DNA of 64,000 bases from JALUZX01 sp964561605. GTDB taxonomy: Bacteria > Planctomycetota > UBA1135 > JALUZX01. The DNA lies in assembly GCA_964561605.1 (NCBI GenBank), contig CAZLQD010000008.1, forward strand, positions 13,827-77,826, given 5' to 3'. Each line of letters starts with the position of its first letter. Within the stretch, counting starts at the first letter, position 1. Below, piece by piece: positions 41,306-49,298 of the stretch. The translations under genes were made by a program, and so were the position numbers. Under the pieces are notes generated by a model. It was given only the letters and a program-made list of their open reading frames with translations, searched no databases and was not told where the DNA came from.

Positions 41306-42871
41306 ATGGTCCGCTTCGTGGAGAACGCCGCCGGAAGGCTCGTCCCCCTGGAGGTGAACGGAAAGGCCCAGGATCCCTACGCCGGGGTCTGGGGGCGGGA
41401 CCCCGAGGGGAACCATCACGGCCCGCCCGTCCGGTCCATCCGGGACTATCCCAAGGACGGAAACAAGCTCGTGCCCGACCTGGAGACCGCCCTGAGGGAG
41501 GCCGGGCTCCGGGACGGGATGACCGTGAGCACCCACCACCACCTGCGGAACGGCGACAAGACGGCCCTCATGCTCTTCGAAGCGGCCCGGAGGATCGGCG
41601 TGAAGGACCTCATGTGGTTTCCCAGCGCCTCCTTCCCATGCCACGAGCCCCTCCTGAAGGACCTGGAATCGGGCCTGATCCACCACATCGAGGGATCCAT
41701 GAACGGCCCCCTGGGCGATTACTGCTCGCGGGGGAAGATGCGCGGCATGGGCGTACTCCGCTCCCACGGGGGGCGGTACCAGGCCGTCCAGGACGGGGAG
41801 GTGCACATCGACATAGCCGTGATCGCCGCTCCCGCGGCGGACCCCTTCGGGAACGCCAACGGCCTCCGGGGGCCCTCCGCCTGCGGGGGACTTGGTTTCG
41901 CCCTGGCGGATTCCCTCTACGCGGACAGGGTGATCGTGGTGACGGACAACCTGGAGCCCTTTCCCTGCCTCCCCTGGCAGATCCAGGGAAACCACGTGGA
42001 CTACGTAGTGGAGGTGGAGAGCATCGGCGACGCCTCCAAGATCGTGAGCGGCACGACCCGGATCACCAGGTCGCCCGAGAGGCTCTACATCGCCGAGCTG
42101 GTGGCCCGCTTCATCCGCGATGCGGGGATCATGAGGGAGGGATTCTCCTTCCAGGCCGGAGCGGGAGGGATCTCCCTGGCCTTCCTCCGCTTCCTGGGCG
42201 AGGAGATGCGCCGGAAGGGTGTGAAGGCATCCTTCGCAAGGGGAGGTGCCACGGAGGTCCTGGTCTCCATGCTGGAAGAGGGGCTCGTCGGGGCCCTCCT
42301 GGACGGACAGACCTTCGACACCCGGGCCGTCCGCTCCCTGGCGGAGAATCCCCGCCACGTGATGACCACCCCCTTTACGAGCTACGACTTCCACGCCAAG
42401 GGGAGCTTCTGCACCATGGTGGACACGGCCGTTCTCGGGGCCACCGAGGTGGACCTGGAATTCAACGGGAACGTGGTCTCCCATTCGGACGGCCGGATCC
42501 TCCACGGGATCGGCGGCTGGCAGAACTGCCTCTTCGCGGGCTGCACCATCCTGGCAGTTCCCTCCATGCGCAACCGGATTCCCGTCGTCGTGGACCGGGT
42601 GACCACCCTCGTGGGGCCTGGAGAGCTCATCGACGTGGTGGTCACCGAGCGGGGGATTGCGGTGAACCCGCGCAGGGAGGATCTCTTGGAAGCCCTTCGG
42701 GGCTCGGACCTTCCCTTGAAGTCCCTGGAGGAGATCCAGGCCGAGGCCGAGGCCGCCTGCGGCGGAAGGCCGGACCGGCCCGCCCTGGCCTGCGAAGGAG
42801 GGGAACCGGTGGCGGTGGTCAAGTGGGTGGACGGAACGGTCCTGGACACGGGATGGAAGGTGGCCCGGTGA
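41306..42871 (+). CDS. citF: Citrate lyase alpha subunit-like acyl transferase (CitF)
   Basis: A 521-residue protein of the CitF family, which transfers the acyl carrier thioester between acetate and the substrate acid. Family landmarks are RSIRDYPKDGNKLV near the start, the HHHLRNGD motif, VIAAPAADPFGNANG, GLVGALLDGQTFD and EVDLEFNGNVVSHSDGRILHGIGGWQN. The length fits. It follows the CitD-CitE fusion after one base, so alpha, beta and gamma functions are all present in two genes. Its stop overlaps the GTG start of the membrane acyltransferase gene. Confidence 0.93.
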   Translation: MVRFVENAAGRLVPLEVNGKAQDPYAGVWGRDPEGNHHGPPVRSIRDYPKDGNKLVPDLETALREAGLRDGMTVSTHHHLRNGDKTALMLFEAARRIGVKDLMWFPSASFPCHEPLLKDLESGLIHHIEGSMNGPLGDYCSRGKMRGMGVLRSHGGRYQAVQDGEVHIDIAVIAAPAADPFGNANGLRGPSACGGLGFALADSLYADRVIVVTDNLEPFPCLPWQIQGNHVDYVVEVESIGDASKIVSGTTRITRSPERLYIAELVARFIRDAGIMREGFSFQAGAGGISLAFLRFLGEEMRRKGVKASFARGGATEVLVSMLEEGLVGALLDGQTFDTRAVRSLAENPRHVMTTPFTSYDFHAKGSFCTMVDTAVLGATEVDLEFNGNVVSHSDGRILHGIGGWQNCLFAGCTILAVPSMRNRIPVVVDRVTTLVGPGELIDVVVTERGIAVNPRREDLLEALRGSDLPLKSLEEIQAEAEAACGGRPDRPALACEGGEPVAVVKWVDGTVLDTGWKVAR

Positions 42872-44010
42872 GCGGGGGGCGGGCATTCCCGGAGAAGGAG
42901 AGGCTCTACTCCCTGGACGCCTTCCGCGGTGCGGCCATCGCCGCCATGATCCTGGTGAACAACCCGGGATCCTGGTCCCACGTCTTTCCCCCTCTGGAGC
43001 ACGCCCGGTGGAACGGGTGGACCCCGACGGACCTGGTCTTCCCCTTCTTCCTCTTCATCGTGGGCGTGGCCCTGGTCTTCTCCCTCACCAGGAGGATCGA
43101 GGGAAACGACAGGGGAAAGGCCCTTCCCCGAATCTTCCGGCGGGCGGCGGTGCTCTTCCTCCTGGGCCTCTTCCTGAACGGATTTCCCTTCCTGAGTTTT
43201 TCTCCCTTGGGACTCCATCCCCACCTGGTCCATCTCAGGATCCCGGGGGTGCTCCAGCGGATCGCCCTTTGTTACCTGGGGGCCTCCCTCCTCTTCCTCT
43301 ACGTTCCCCACAGGAGGCTTCCCTGGATCGTCGCCGGGATCCTCCTGGGGTATTGGGCCCTCATGGGCCTGGTGAGCGCTCCCGGGGCGGGCGCCCCGGG
43401 GGGGAAGGACGCCAACCCGGCGGCCTGGCTGGACAGGCTCCTTCTGGGAGGACACCTCTGGGCCTATTCCAAGACCTGGGATCCGGAAGGGATCCTCAGC
43501 ACCTTCCCGGCCCTTTGCACGACCCTCTTCGGCGTGAGCGCCGGGAAGATGTTCTTCCAGGATCTCTCGGGAGCCGAGCGGACGGCCCGCCTCATGGTGC
43601 GTGGGGCCCTCCTGGTGATCCTGGGCTTCGTGTGGAACTGGTTCTTTCCCATCAACAAGAACCTCTGGACCAGCTCCTACGCGGTCTTCACCGCCGGCCA
43701 GGCCTTTTGCGCCCTGGGGGTCTTCTACTGGTTCGCCGACGTGCAGAAGAAGAGGGGCTGGACCTTCCCTCTCGTGGTCTACGGCAGGAACGCCATCACC
43801 GTCTTCGTCATGAGCGGCATCCTGGGAAGGTTGCTCGTGCTGATCCGCCTGGGGGACGGGACGGCCCTGAAGACTTGGATCTACCGGGAGGTCTTCCTTT
43901 CCTGGCTTCCGCCCGTCTATGCCTCCCTGGCCTACGCCCTGGCCTGGGTGGGGGGCTGGTACCTCGTTCTCCTCTGGATGTACAAGCGGAAGATCTTCCT
44001 GAAGGTTTGA
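42868..44010 (+). CDS. HGSNAT/DUF5009-like membrane acyltransferase
   Basis: The GTG at 42868 overlaps the citF stop and yields a 380-residue protein with about ten helices. It opens with the family signature RLYSLDAFRGAAIA and MILVNNPGSWSHVF. WTPTDLVFPFFLFIVG carries the conserved Asp, and RRAAVLFLLGLFLNG and RIPGVLQRIALCY follow. Relatives include heparan-alpha-glucosaminide N-acetyltransferase and NagX-type proteins, which acetylate amino sugars across the membrane with acetyl-CoA. Co-expression with an acetyl-releasing lyase is notable but may be coincidental. Confidence 0.88.
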   Translation: MSGGRAFPEKERLYSLDAFRGAAIAAMILVNNPGSWSHVFPPLEHARWNGWTPTDLVFPFFLFIVGVALVFSLTRRIEGNDRGKALPRIFRRAAVLFLLGLFLNGFPFLSFSPLGLHPHLVHLRIPGVLQRIALCYLGASLLFLYVPHRRLPWIVAGILLGYWALMGLVSAPGAGAPGGKDANPAAWLDRLLLGGHLWAYSKTWDPEGILSTFPALCTTLFGVSAGKMFFQDLSGAERTARLMVRGALLVILGFVWNWFFPINKNLWTSSYAVFTAGQAFCALGVFYWFADVQKKRGWTFPLVVYGRNAITVFVMSGILGRLLVLIRLGDGTALKTWIYREVFLSWLPPVYASLAYALAWVGGWYLVLLWMYKRKIFLKV

Positions 44011-44013
44011 TCG

Positions 44014-44053
44014 ACCCGGCTGGCCGATTCATTGGGGGGGGTGCAAGCCGGGT
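44014..44053 (+). terminator. Possible terminator of the citrate-lyase-like operon
   Basis: ACCCGGCT (44014-44021) pairs with AGCCGGGT (44046-44053) around a loop of 24 bases containing a G-run, directly behind the last gene. No U-tract follows, so termination efficiency is uncertain. Confidence 0.3.
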
Positions 44054-44160
44054 TGCTCCACATCGTCCGCCTCCAGGGCTATCGGTCACGCTCTTTTCCT
44101 GGGGATCACTAGGTGGATGCTTTCGATTCTGTCGTGAGTAGGGACGCTTTCGAAGTTGTG

Positions 44161-44305
44161 GCCACTCCCCGGACGTCCTCGGTCCGGCCCAGGGGGCCGG
44201 ACCTCTGCCGGCCGGGGCTGACGAGTGGGGATATGTGCTTCGCCCATGCCCGAGCCGTCCGGGGCTGACGTGGGGAAAAATGGGTGGGGAGTGGGTGTTC
44301 GGGGA
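44161..44305. repeat. Solitary copy of the structured intergenic repeat
   Basis: GCCACTCCCCGGACGTC at the left and GGGGAGTGGGTGTTCGGG at the right match the boundaries of the units at 21730-22443. Two cores (GCCGGCCGGGGCTGACG at 44208-44224 and GCCGTCCGGGGCTGACG at 44254-44270) lie between. The first hairpin here is GGTCCGGCCC-AGG-GGGCCGGACC, a stem unrelated in sequence to the CTCGGGCATG stem at the same place in the other locus. The flank CTTTCGATTCTG also recurs. The whole 44011-44356 stretch has no gene. Confidence 0.8.
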
Positions 44306-44356
44306 CCCGGGAGGCCTGGAATAAACCAGACCGTAAAACTCCTTCCTCCGGTTCCT

Positions 44357-45913
44357 TCAACGGATCAGGAAGGAGGCCAGGTTCGTGAATCTCCAGGTCT
44401 TCCCTCCTTTGGCCCAACCCTGGACCAGGGACTGGAGATGGAACGTGTTGCCCGGGAGGCTTGGATTCGGGGGGATCAGGAAGGAGTAGTCCGCTCCCGC
44501 TGTGGCGGGGTTCGTGGAAAGCATGGGCAGGCCCACCATGAGGGCGGGATCCAGGTGAAAGACGCCCAAGGGCGGGAGGTTCATCCTTTTCAGCCCCACC
44601 CCCAGGAAAGGCAGGACCGGGTAGATGGACTTGAGGCCCCCGTCGGGATTCCTGGAAGTCACCCGGAAGGAGAACTTCCTTCCGATCACTCCTTGGGACA
44701 AGAGAAGGGTCTGGCGCGTGTCGTTCACCTGGAGGCGGTTCTGCATTCCCTGGGACATGGGGGAGAAGTTGCCGACGGCCAGGTCCAAGTCTCCGTCCCC
44801 GTCCACGTCGGCCGCCGCCAGGGCCAGGGTTCCGTCACGGGCGGGAGGCATCCCGCCCAGGGTGATGTCCAGGAAGAAACCTTTGCCGTCGTTCACAAGG
44901 AGCTTGTTCTGGGCACCCGAGGTCCCGAAGTTCCCCACCAGGGCGTCCAGATCCCCGTCGCAGTCCAGGTCCCTGAGAAGAACCGCTCCCGCCCCCTCCA
45001 TGTCCGAAGGGAGGCTTCCCGCAGGGGCTTCCTTGAAGACCCCCTTTCCGTCGTTCAGGTAGAGGCGGTCCTGGAGGGCGTTTCCGGCAAGGAGGTCCAG
45101 GTCTCCGTCGCCGTCCACGTCTCCCAAGGCCAGGGAGAAGGTCTTCCGGGAGACCAGGGGGAGGCGCCCCTTCGTCGCGTCGGAGAAGATTCCTTTTCCG
45201 TCGTTCAGATAGAGCCGGTTCCGTCCGTCCTTTCCGGGGCCCCACTTGCCCACGATGAAATCAAGGTCTCCGTCACCGTCCAGGTCGCCTACTGCCAGGG
45301 TCCAGGCGGCGTCCTTCTCCTTGGGCAGGGCCTTGGCGGTGTTTTCGGTGAACCGGCCCTTCCCGTCGTTCAGGTAGAGGCGGTTCTGGGCCAGGTCGTT
45401 CAAGACCAGCAGGTCCGGATCCCCGTCACCGTCGGCGTCGAAGAAGGCCGCGTCCTGGGTCCTTTCCCTGTACCTCGGAGTGATCGCAGTGGATGTGACG
45501 TCTTTGAACCGGCCTTTCCCGTCGTTCAGGTAGAGCTTGTTGTAGCCGTGGTTTCCCGCCAGGAGGTCCAGGTCTCCGTCTCCGTCCACGTCGGCCGCCG
45601 CCAGGACCTGGGTGGGGTCCTTGTCGGCGGGAAGACGGGCGGAAGTCTCGTCCTTGAAGCGGCCTTGGCCGTCGTTGATGTAGATCCTGTTGATTTCGCC
45701 TTTCAAGAAACCGTTCCCCGTGACCAGGTCGGGATCGCCGTCGCCGTCCAGGTCCACGAGGAGGAGGGCCGTGGTGGTCCTTGCCGCGGCGGGGAGGGCC
45801 CGGGCCGTGACATCGGAGAAAAGAGGAGGGGTTCCTTGGGCGGAGAGGGGGGAGAGAAGTCCCGAAAGGAGAAGAAAGGAGAGAGAGGGGGAAGAGAGCC
45901 TTCGCATCGCCAT
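44357..45913 (-). CDS. Secreted FG-GAP/VCBS-repeat protein
   Basis: A 518-residue protein with a signal peptide (RRLSSPSLSFLLLSGLLSPLSA). Seven calcium-binding loops of the type DxDGDGDxD follow, each paired with a strand of the form LYLNDGKGRF; they predict a seven-bladed, integrin-like beta-propeller. One loop reads DLDCDGDLD, with Cys for Gly. The last ~115 residues form a beta-rich domain (LGVFHLDPALMVG, PPNPSLPGNTFHLQSLVQG) shared with the SUMF1 protein at the right end. It is probably an extracellular or surface binding protein. GGAGG upstream serves either the ATG at 45913 or that at 45907, which has the better spacing. Confidence 0.93.
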   Translation of the reverse strand: MAMRRLSSPSLSFLLLSGLLSPLSAQGTPPLFSDVTARALPAAARTTTALLLVDLDGDGDPDLVTGNGFLKGEINRIYINDGQGRFKDETSARLPADKDPTQVLAAADVDGDGDLDLLAGNHGYNKLYLNDGKGRFKDVTSTAITPRYRERTQDAAFFDADGDGDPDLLVLNDLAQNRLYLNDGKGRFTENTAKALPKEKDAAWTLAVGDLDGDGDLDFIVGKWGPGKDGRNRLYLNDGKGIFSDATKGRLPLVSRKTFSLALGDVDGDGDLDLLAGNALQDRLYLNDGKGVFKEAPAGSLPSDMEGAGAVLLRDLDCDGDLDALVGNFGTSGAQNKLLVNDGKGFFLDITLGGMPPARDGTLALAAADVDGDGDLDLAVGNFSPMSQGMQNRLQVNDTRQTLLLSQGVIGRKFSFRVTSRNPDGGLKSIYPVLPFLGVGLKRMNLPPLGVFHLDPALMVGLPMLSTNPATAGADYSFLIPPNPSLPGNTFHLQSLVQGWAKGGKTWRFTNLASFLIR

Positions 45914-46114
45914 GAACCTCCGTTCCGGATACGGAGAAAATCGCGGAAAAAGGACTTTCCGCGGGGAATGCCGAGAGCGGCCCGGCGGCCGGCCAGGGAG
46001 GCATTGTATCCCTTTCCCCCCCCGGGAACCGCCCCTTGCCGAGTGAGTTTCGGGAAAGACGCTCGATCCGGTACAGAAGGACTCCGGCCGGTCTTTACGG
46101 GGAAGAGGTCCCTC

Positions 46115-46951
46115 CTAGCACCCGGGGGAAGGCTTTCCCTCCCTGGATGCAAGCAGGTAGTCCCCCAACTCACGAAAACCCAACCCACCGCGGGCCTTCG
46201 TGACCCAAGTCGGTTCCTTTTCCAGGAGGCCGTCGAAATCCCGGACATTGGCCACCCCCACGGAGTTCCGAAAGAAGCCGAACATGGGGGCGTCGTTGGG
46301 GGAGTCTCCCACGAAGAGGGCGTCTCCTCCTCCCTCCTGGAGTTCCTCCCCCAGGACCTCCCGGAAGAAGACCTTGGTCATGGCGAGCTTGTCGAAATCC
46401 CCGAACCAACCGTTCACGTGGATCGAGCTGATCTTCGCCCGGGCCCCGGCGGCGAGGAAGATCTCCCGGATCTTGAGGACGTCCTCCCGGGGGAGAGGGG
46501 GGACGTCCTCGCAAAAATCGATGGCCAGGTCGGAGGCCCGGAAATCCTGGTCTGCGGAAACGGCCGCCCCGGGAACGGCCTCCAGGATCCTGGCCTCGAG
46601 TTCCTCGAGTCTCCTGCGGTTCCGGGCCCGTTCCTCGGGGGGGGACCAGAAACGGCGGACCATCTTTCTCTTATCCCGGTCGTAGTGGAAATAGAAGGCC
46701 CCGTTCTCACCCACGACCCCCGCGATGGGCCACATCCGGGCCATGTGGTCGCACCACCCGGCGGGCCGGCCCGTCACGGAGATCACCTGGATCCCGGCCC
46801 TTTCCAGCTCCTCCATGGCGGAGAAGGAAGCCGACAGGAGACGTCCTTCCAGGGTGAGAGTGTCGTCCAGGTCGGCAAGGACGTAGCGGACCCGGGACGC
46901 CTCGGTAAGGGGGAATTGCTCCAGTGGTCTCATTCGCTCTTCGATTGTCAT
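46115..46951 (-). CDS. HAD-superfamily (Cof/MPGP-like) phosphatase
   Basis: The 278-residue protein carries all HAD motifs: the nucleophile block VLADLDDTLTLEG, motif II ISVTGRPAGW, a Lys near FDKLAMTK and motif III-IV VGDSPNDAPMFGFF. A cap domain lies between motifs II and III, as in the HAD-IIB group that dephosphorylates sugar phosphates such as mannosyl-3-phosphoglycerate. It is cytoplasmic and divergent from the alpha-galactosidase gene. The start MTIEERMRPL (46951) is favoured; 46933 is possible, and the longer frame to 47071 would overlap the neighbour's start. Confidence 0.9.
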   Translation of the reverse strand: MTIEERMRPLEQFPLTEASRVRYVLADLDDTLTLEGRLLSASFSAMEELERAGIQVISVTGRPAGWCDHMARMWPIAGVVGENGAFYFHYDRDKRKMVRRFWSPPEERARNRRRLEELEARILEAVPGAAVSADQDFRASDLAIDFCEDVPPLPREDVLKIREIFLAAGARAKISSIHVNGWFGDFDKLAMTKVFFREVLGEELQEGGGDALFVGDSPNDAPMFGFFRNSVGVANVRDFDGLLEKEPTWVTKARGGLGFRELGDYLLASREGKPSPGC

Positions 46952-47052
46952 GTTCGTGAACCTAACCGGGTCGGGGCGGGAAGGAAAGGTGCACTTTCCC
47001 TTCCGAGAGGGTAAAAAGGCGACTCCAGGCCCTGCACATTCGGAGTCTTCCC

Positions 47053-49023
47053 ATGAGATCGGCATCTTCATTCATCTTTCTCTTTCTCGTCTCCTCTCTC
47101 TTTCCTGGAGGAAAGGCCCAGGAGAAGGCCCTGGACCTGGTGAAGTCCACCCCGGTCCCCGAAGGCTGGTTCCTCCTCGAAAGGTTGGACCTCTCCCTGG
47201 TCCGGCAGGATTGGGGTGAAGCCCGGGCGGCCAAGTCCGTGGACGGAAAACCTCTGCGCCCGGGAGGGGTGGAAGTGCCCCACGGAATAGGGACCCATGC
47301 GGAGAGCGAATTCCTGGTGGACTTGGGGGGAAGGGCCAGGAGGTTTCTCGCCCTTGTCGGTGTGGACGCCGAGGTGGGCCGGCGGGGCTCGGTCCGGTTC
47401 CAGGTCTACCTGGACGGGGAACTGGCCGCCACCACCAGGACCCTCCGGGGAGGGCAGAAGCCTCTTCTCCTGGACGTGGACCTGAAAGGGGCGAAAAGGC
47501 TCGGCCTCGTAGTGACCTCCGGAGGGGACGGGATCGATTACGACCACGCCGACTGGGGCGGGGCCCTCGTCCTGATGGAGGAGGGAGCCTCGGCGCCGAA
47601 GGCCCTCTCCGCCCCCCCCGAAGAACCTCCCCGGATCGCCATGGGGGAGAGCCCCGAGCCTTCCATCAACCATCCCAGGATCACCGGCGCCACGCCGGGA
47701 AGGCCCTTTCTCTTCCGGATTCCCGCCTCGGGGAGGAGACCCATGCACTTCTCCGCCCAAGGCCTCCCTCCGGGGATCGTCCTGGACGAGAAGAAGGGGT
47801 TCCTCACAGGGAGCCTGAAGAAGGCCGGGCGCTGGGAGGTCCTGGTCACCGCCCGGAACGAGCTGGGCGAGGACAAGGAGAAACTTGTGATCGTCGGGGG
47901 GAGGCACAAGCTGGCCCTCACTCCTCCCATGGGATGGAATTCCTGGAACTGCTGGGGATGCGCCGTGACGGCGGAGCACGTCAAGGCCGCCGCCGACTGG
48001 ATGGTGAAGAGCGGGCTCGCCGATCACGGGTTCCAGTATATCAACATCGACGATTGCTGGGAGGCGGACCGGGACGCCGACGGCGTGATCCGGACCAACA
48101 AGAAATTCCCCGACATGAAGGCCCTGGCCGACTACGTCCATTCCAAGGGCCTGAAACTCGGCATCTACTCCTCTCCCGGCCCCAAGACCTGCGCGGGGTA
48201 CACTGGGAGCTGGAAGCATGAGGAGGTCGACGCCATGACCTGGGCCGAGTGGGGGATCGACTACCTCAAATACGACTGGTGCTCCTACGGGAGGATCGCC
48301 AAGGACAGGAGCCTCCCGGAACTCATGAAACCCTACCTGGTCATGAGGAAGGCCCTCGACCGGGTCCCCAGGGACATCGTTTACAGCCTTTGCCAGTACG
48401 GCATGGGGGAGGTCTGGAAGTGGGGCGCCGAGGTGGGTGGGAATCTCTGGCGGACCACGGGGGACATCCGGGACACCTGGAACAGTATGGCCAGGATCGG
48501 TTTCGGCCAGGCCGGCCACGAGGCCTACGCCGGCCCGGGACACTGGAACGACCCGGACATGCTGGTGGTGGGCATGGTGGGATGGGGTCCCAAGCTCCAT
48601 CCTTCCAGGCTCACGAAGAACGAGCAGGTGACCCACATCACCCTCTGGTGCATGCTGGCCGCGCCCCTACTCATCGGTTGCGATATGTCCAAGCTGGACC
48701 GCTTCACAAAGGCCCTCCTCTCCAACGACGAGGTCCTGGGCGTGAACCAGGACCCCCTGGGGAGACAGGCCTCCCGGGTGCTCAGGACCGGGACCACCCA
48801 GGTCTGGGTCAAGCCCCTTTCCGACGGGACCCTGGCCGTGGCCTTGTTCAACCTGGGAAGGTCCAAGGCGGAGGTGACCGCTCCATGGGCCGCCCTGGGC
48901 CTCGAGGGGCCCCAGAGAGTGAAGAACCTCTGGACCCACATGGAACTGGGCCGGCGGAACGGCCGGGTCTCCATGGAGGTGCCCCGCCACGGCGCGGTAC
49001 TGCTGAAGATCGGGAAGTGGTGA
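47053..49023 (+). CDS. Secreted GH27 alpha-galactosidase with NPCBM domain
   Basis: A 656-residue enzyme with a signal peptide (SSFIFLFLVSSLFPGGKA). Residues ~40-175 form an NPCBM carbohydrate-binding domain (GGVEVPHGIGTHAESEFLVDLG). Residues ~205-290 are an Ig-like module (MHFSAQGLPPGIVLDEKKG). The GH27 barrel opens with LTPPMGWNSWNCWG, the nucleophile is D408 in YLKYDWC and the acid/base lies in WNDPDM near residue 500. It releases terminal alpha-galactose from oligo- or polysaccharides by a retaining mechanism. N-acetylgalactosaminidase activity is possible in this family. The HAD phosphatase is divergent from a ~100-base shared upstream region. Confidence 0.95.
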   Translation: MRSASSFIFLFLVSSLFPGGKAQEKALDLVKSTPVPEGWFLLERLDLSLVRQDWGEARAAKSVDGKPLRPGGVEVPHGIGTHAESEFLVDLGGRARRFLALVGVDAEVGRRGSVRFQVYLDGELAATTRTLRGGQKPLLLDVDLKGAKRLGLVVTSGGDGIDYDHADWGGALVLMEEGASAPKALSAPPEEPPRIAMGESPEPSINHPRITGATPGRPFLFRIPASGRRPMHFSAQGLPPGIVLDEKKGFLTGSLKKAGRWEVLVTARNELGEDKEKLVIVGGRHKLALTPPMGWNSWNCWGCAVTAEHVKAAADWMVKSGLADHGFQYINIDDCWEADRDADGVIRTNKKFPDMKALADYVHSKGLKLGIYSSPGPKTCAGYTGSWKHEEVDAMTWAEWGIDYLKYDWCSYGRIAKDRSLPELMKPYLVMRKALDRVPRDIVYSLCQYGMGEVWKWGAEVGGNLWRTTGDIRDTWNSMARIGFGQAGHEAYAGPGHWNDPDMLVVGMVGWGPKLHPSRLTKNEQVTHITLWCMLAAPLLIGCDMSKLDRFTKALLSNDEVLGVNQDPLGRQASRVLRTGTTQVWVKPLSDGTLAVALFNLGRSKAEVTAPWAALGLEGPQRVKNLWTHMELGRRNGRVSMEVPRHGAVLLKIGKW

Positions 49024-49263
49024 GAAAAGGGCGTCTCTTCCGCCGGGATGGGCCCTCCCGGGCGGAGAGCGGGATGAATCCATGAACCGGATCGCGTTCT
49101 ATTTGCACCGGCACTGAGGGGCTTTCCGCCGGGAACGGAGTCCGTTCCCTCACCGAGGCCCCGGCCGGGGCGGTTCTCCGCCTCGACGGCCCTGCGCCGG
49201 AGGAAGGCGATCCCCCTGAATCTCCTCTTCCGCCGCCGGGAGGGGCCTCCTTCCGGGCGGCGG

Positions 49264-49291
49264 CCTTTCAGGGCCCGAAAGACCTGAAAGG
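49264..49291 (+). promoter_or_regulatory. RBS-proximal hairpin upstream of the porin gene
   Basis: A perfect 9-bp inverted repeat, CCTTTCAGG / CCTGAAAGG, with a 10-base loop ends at the first bases of the ribosome binding site (AAAGGAGAG) of the porin gene at 49299. Folding would hide part of that site, so translational control or a protein operator is possible. Confidence 0.45.
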
Positions 49292-49298
49292 AGAGAAG

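Noticed and set aside
49024..49298. TPP or cobalamin riboswitch before the porin/ABC genes
   Set aside because: Neither the TPP CTGAGA core nor the B12 box could be found; only a simple hairpin beside the RBS is supported.
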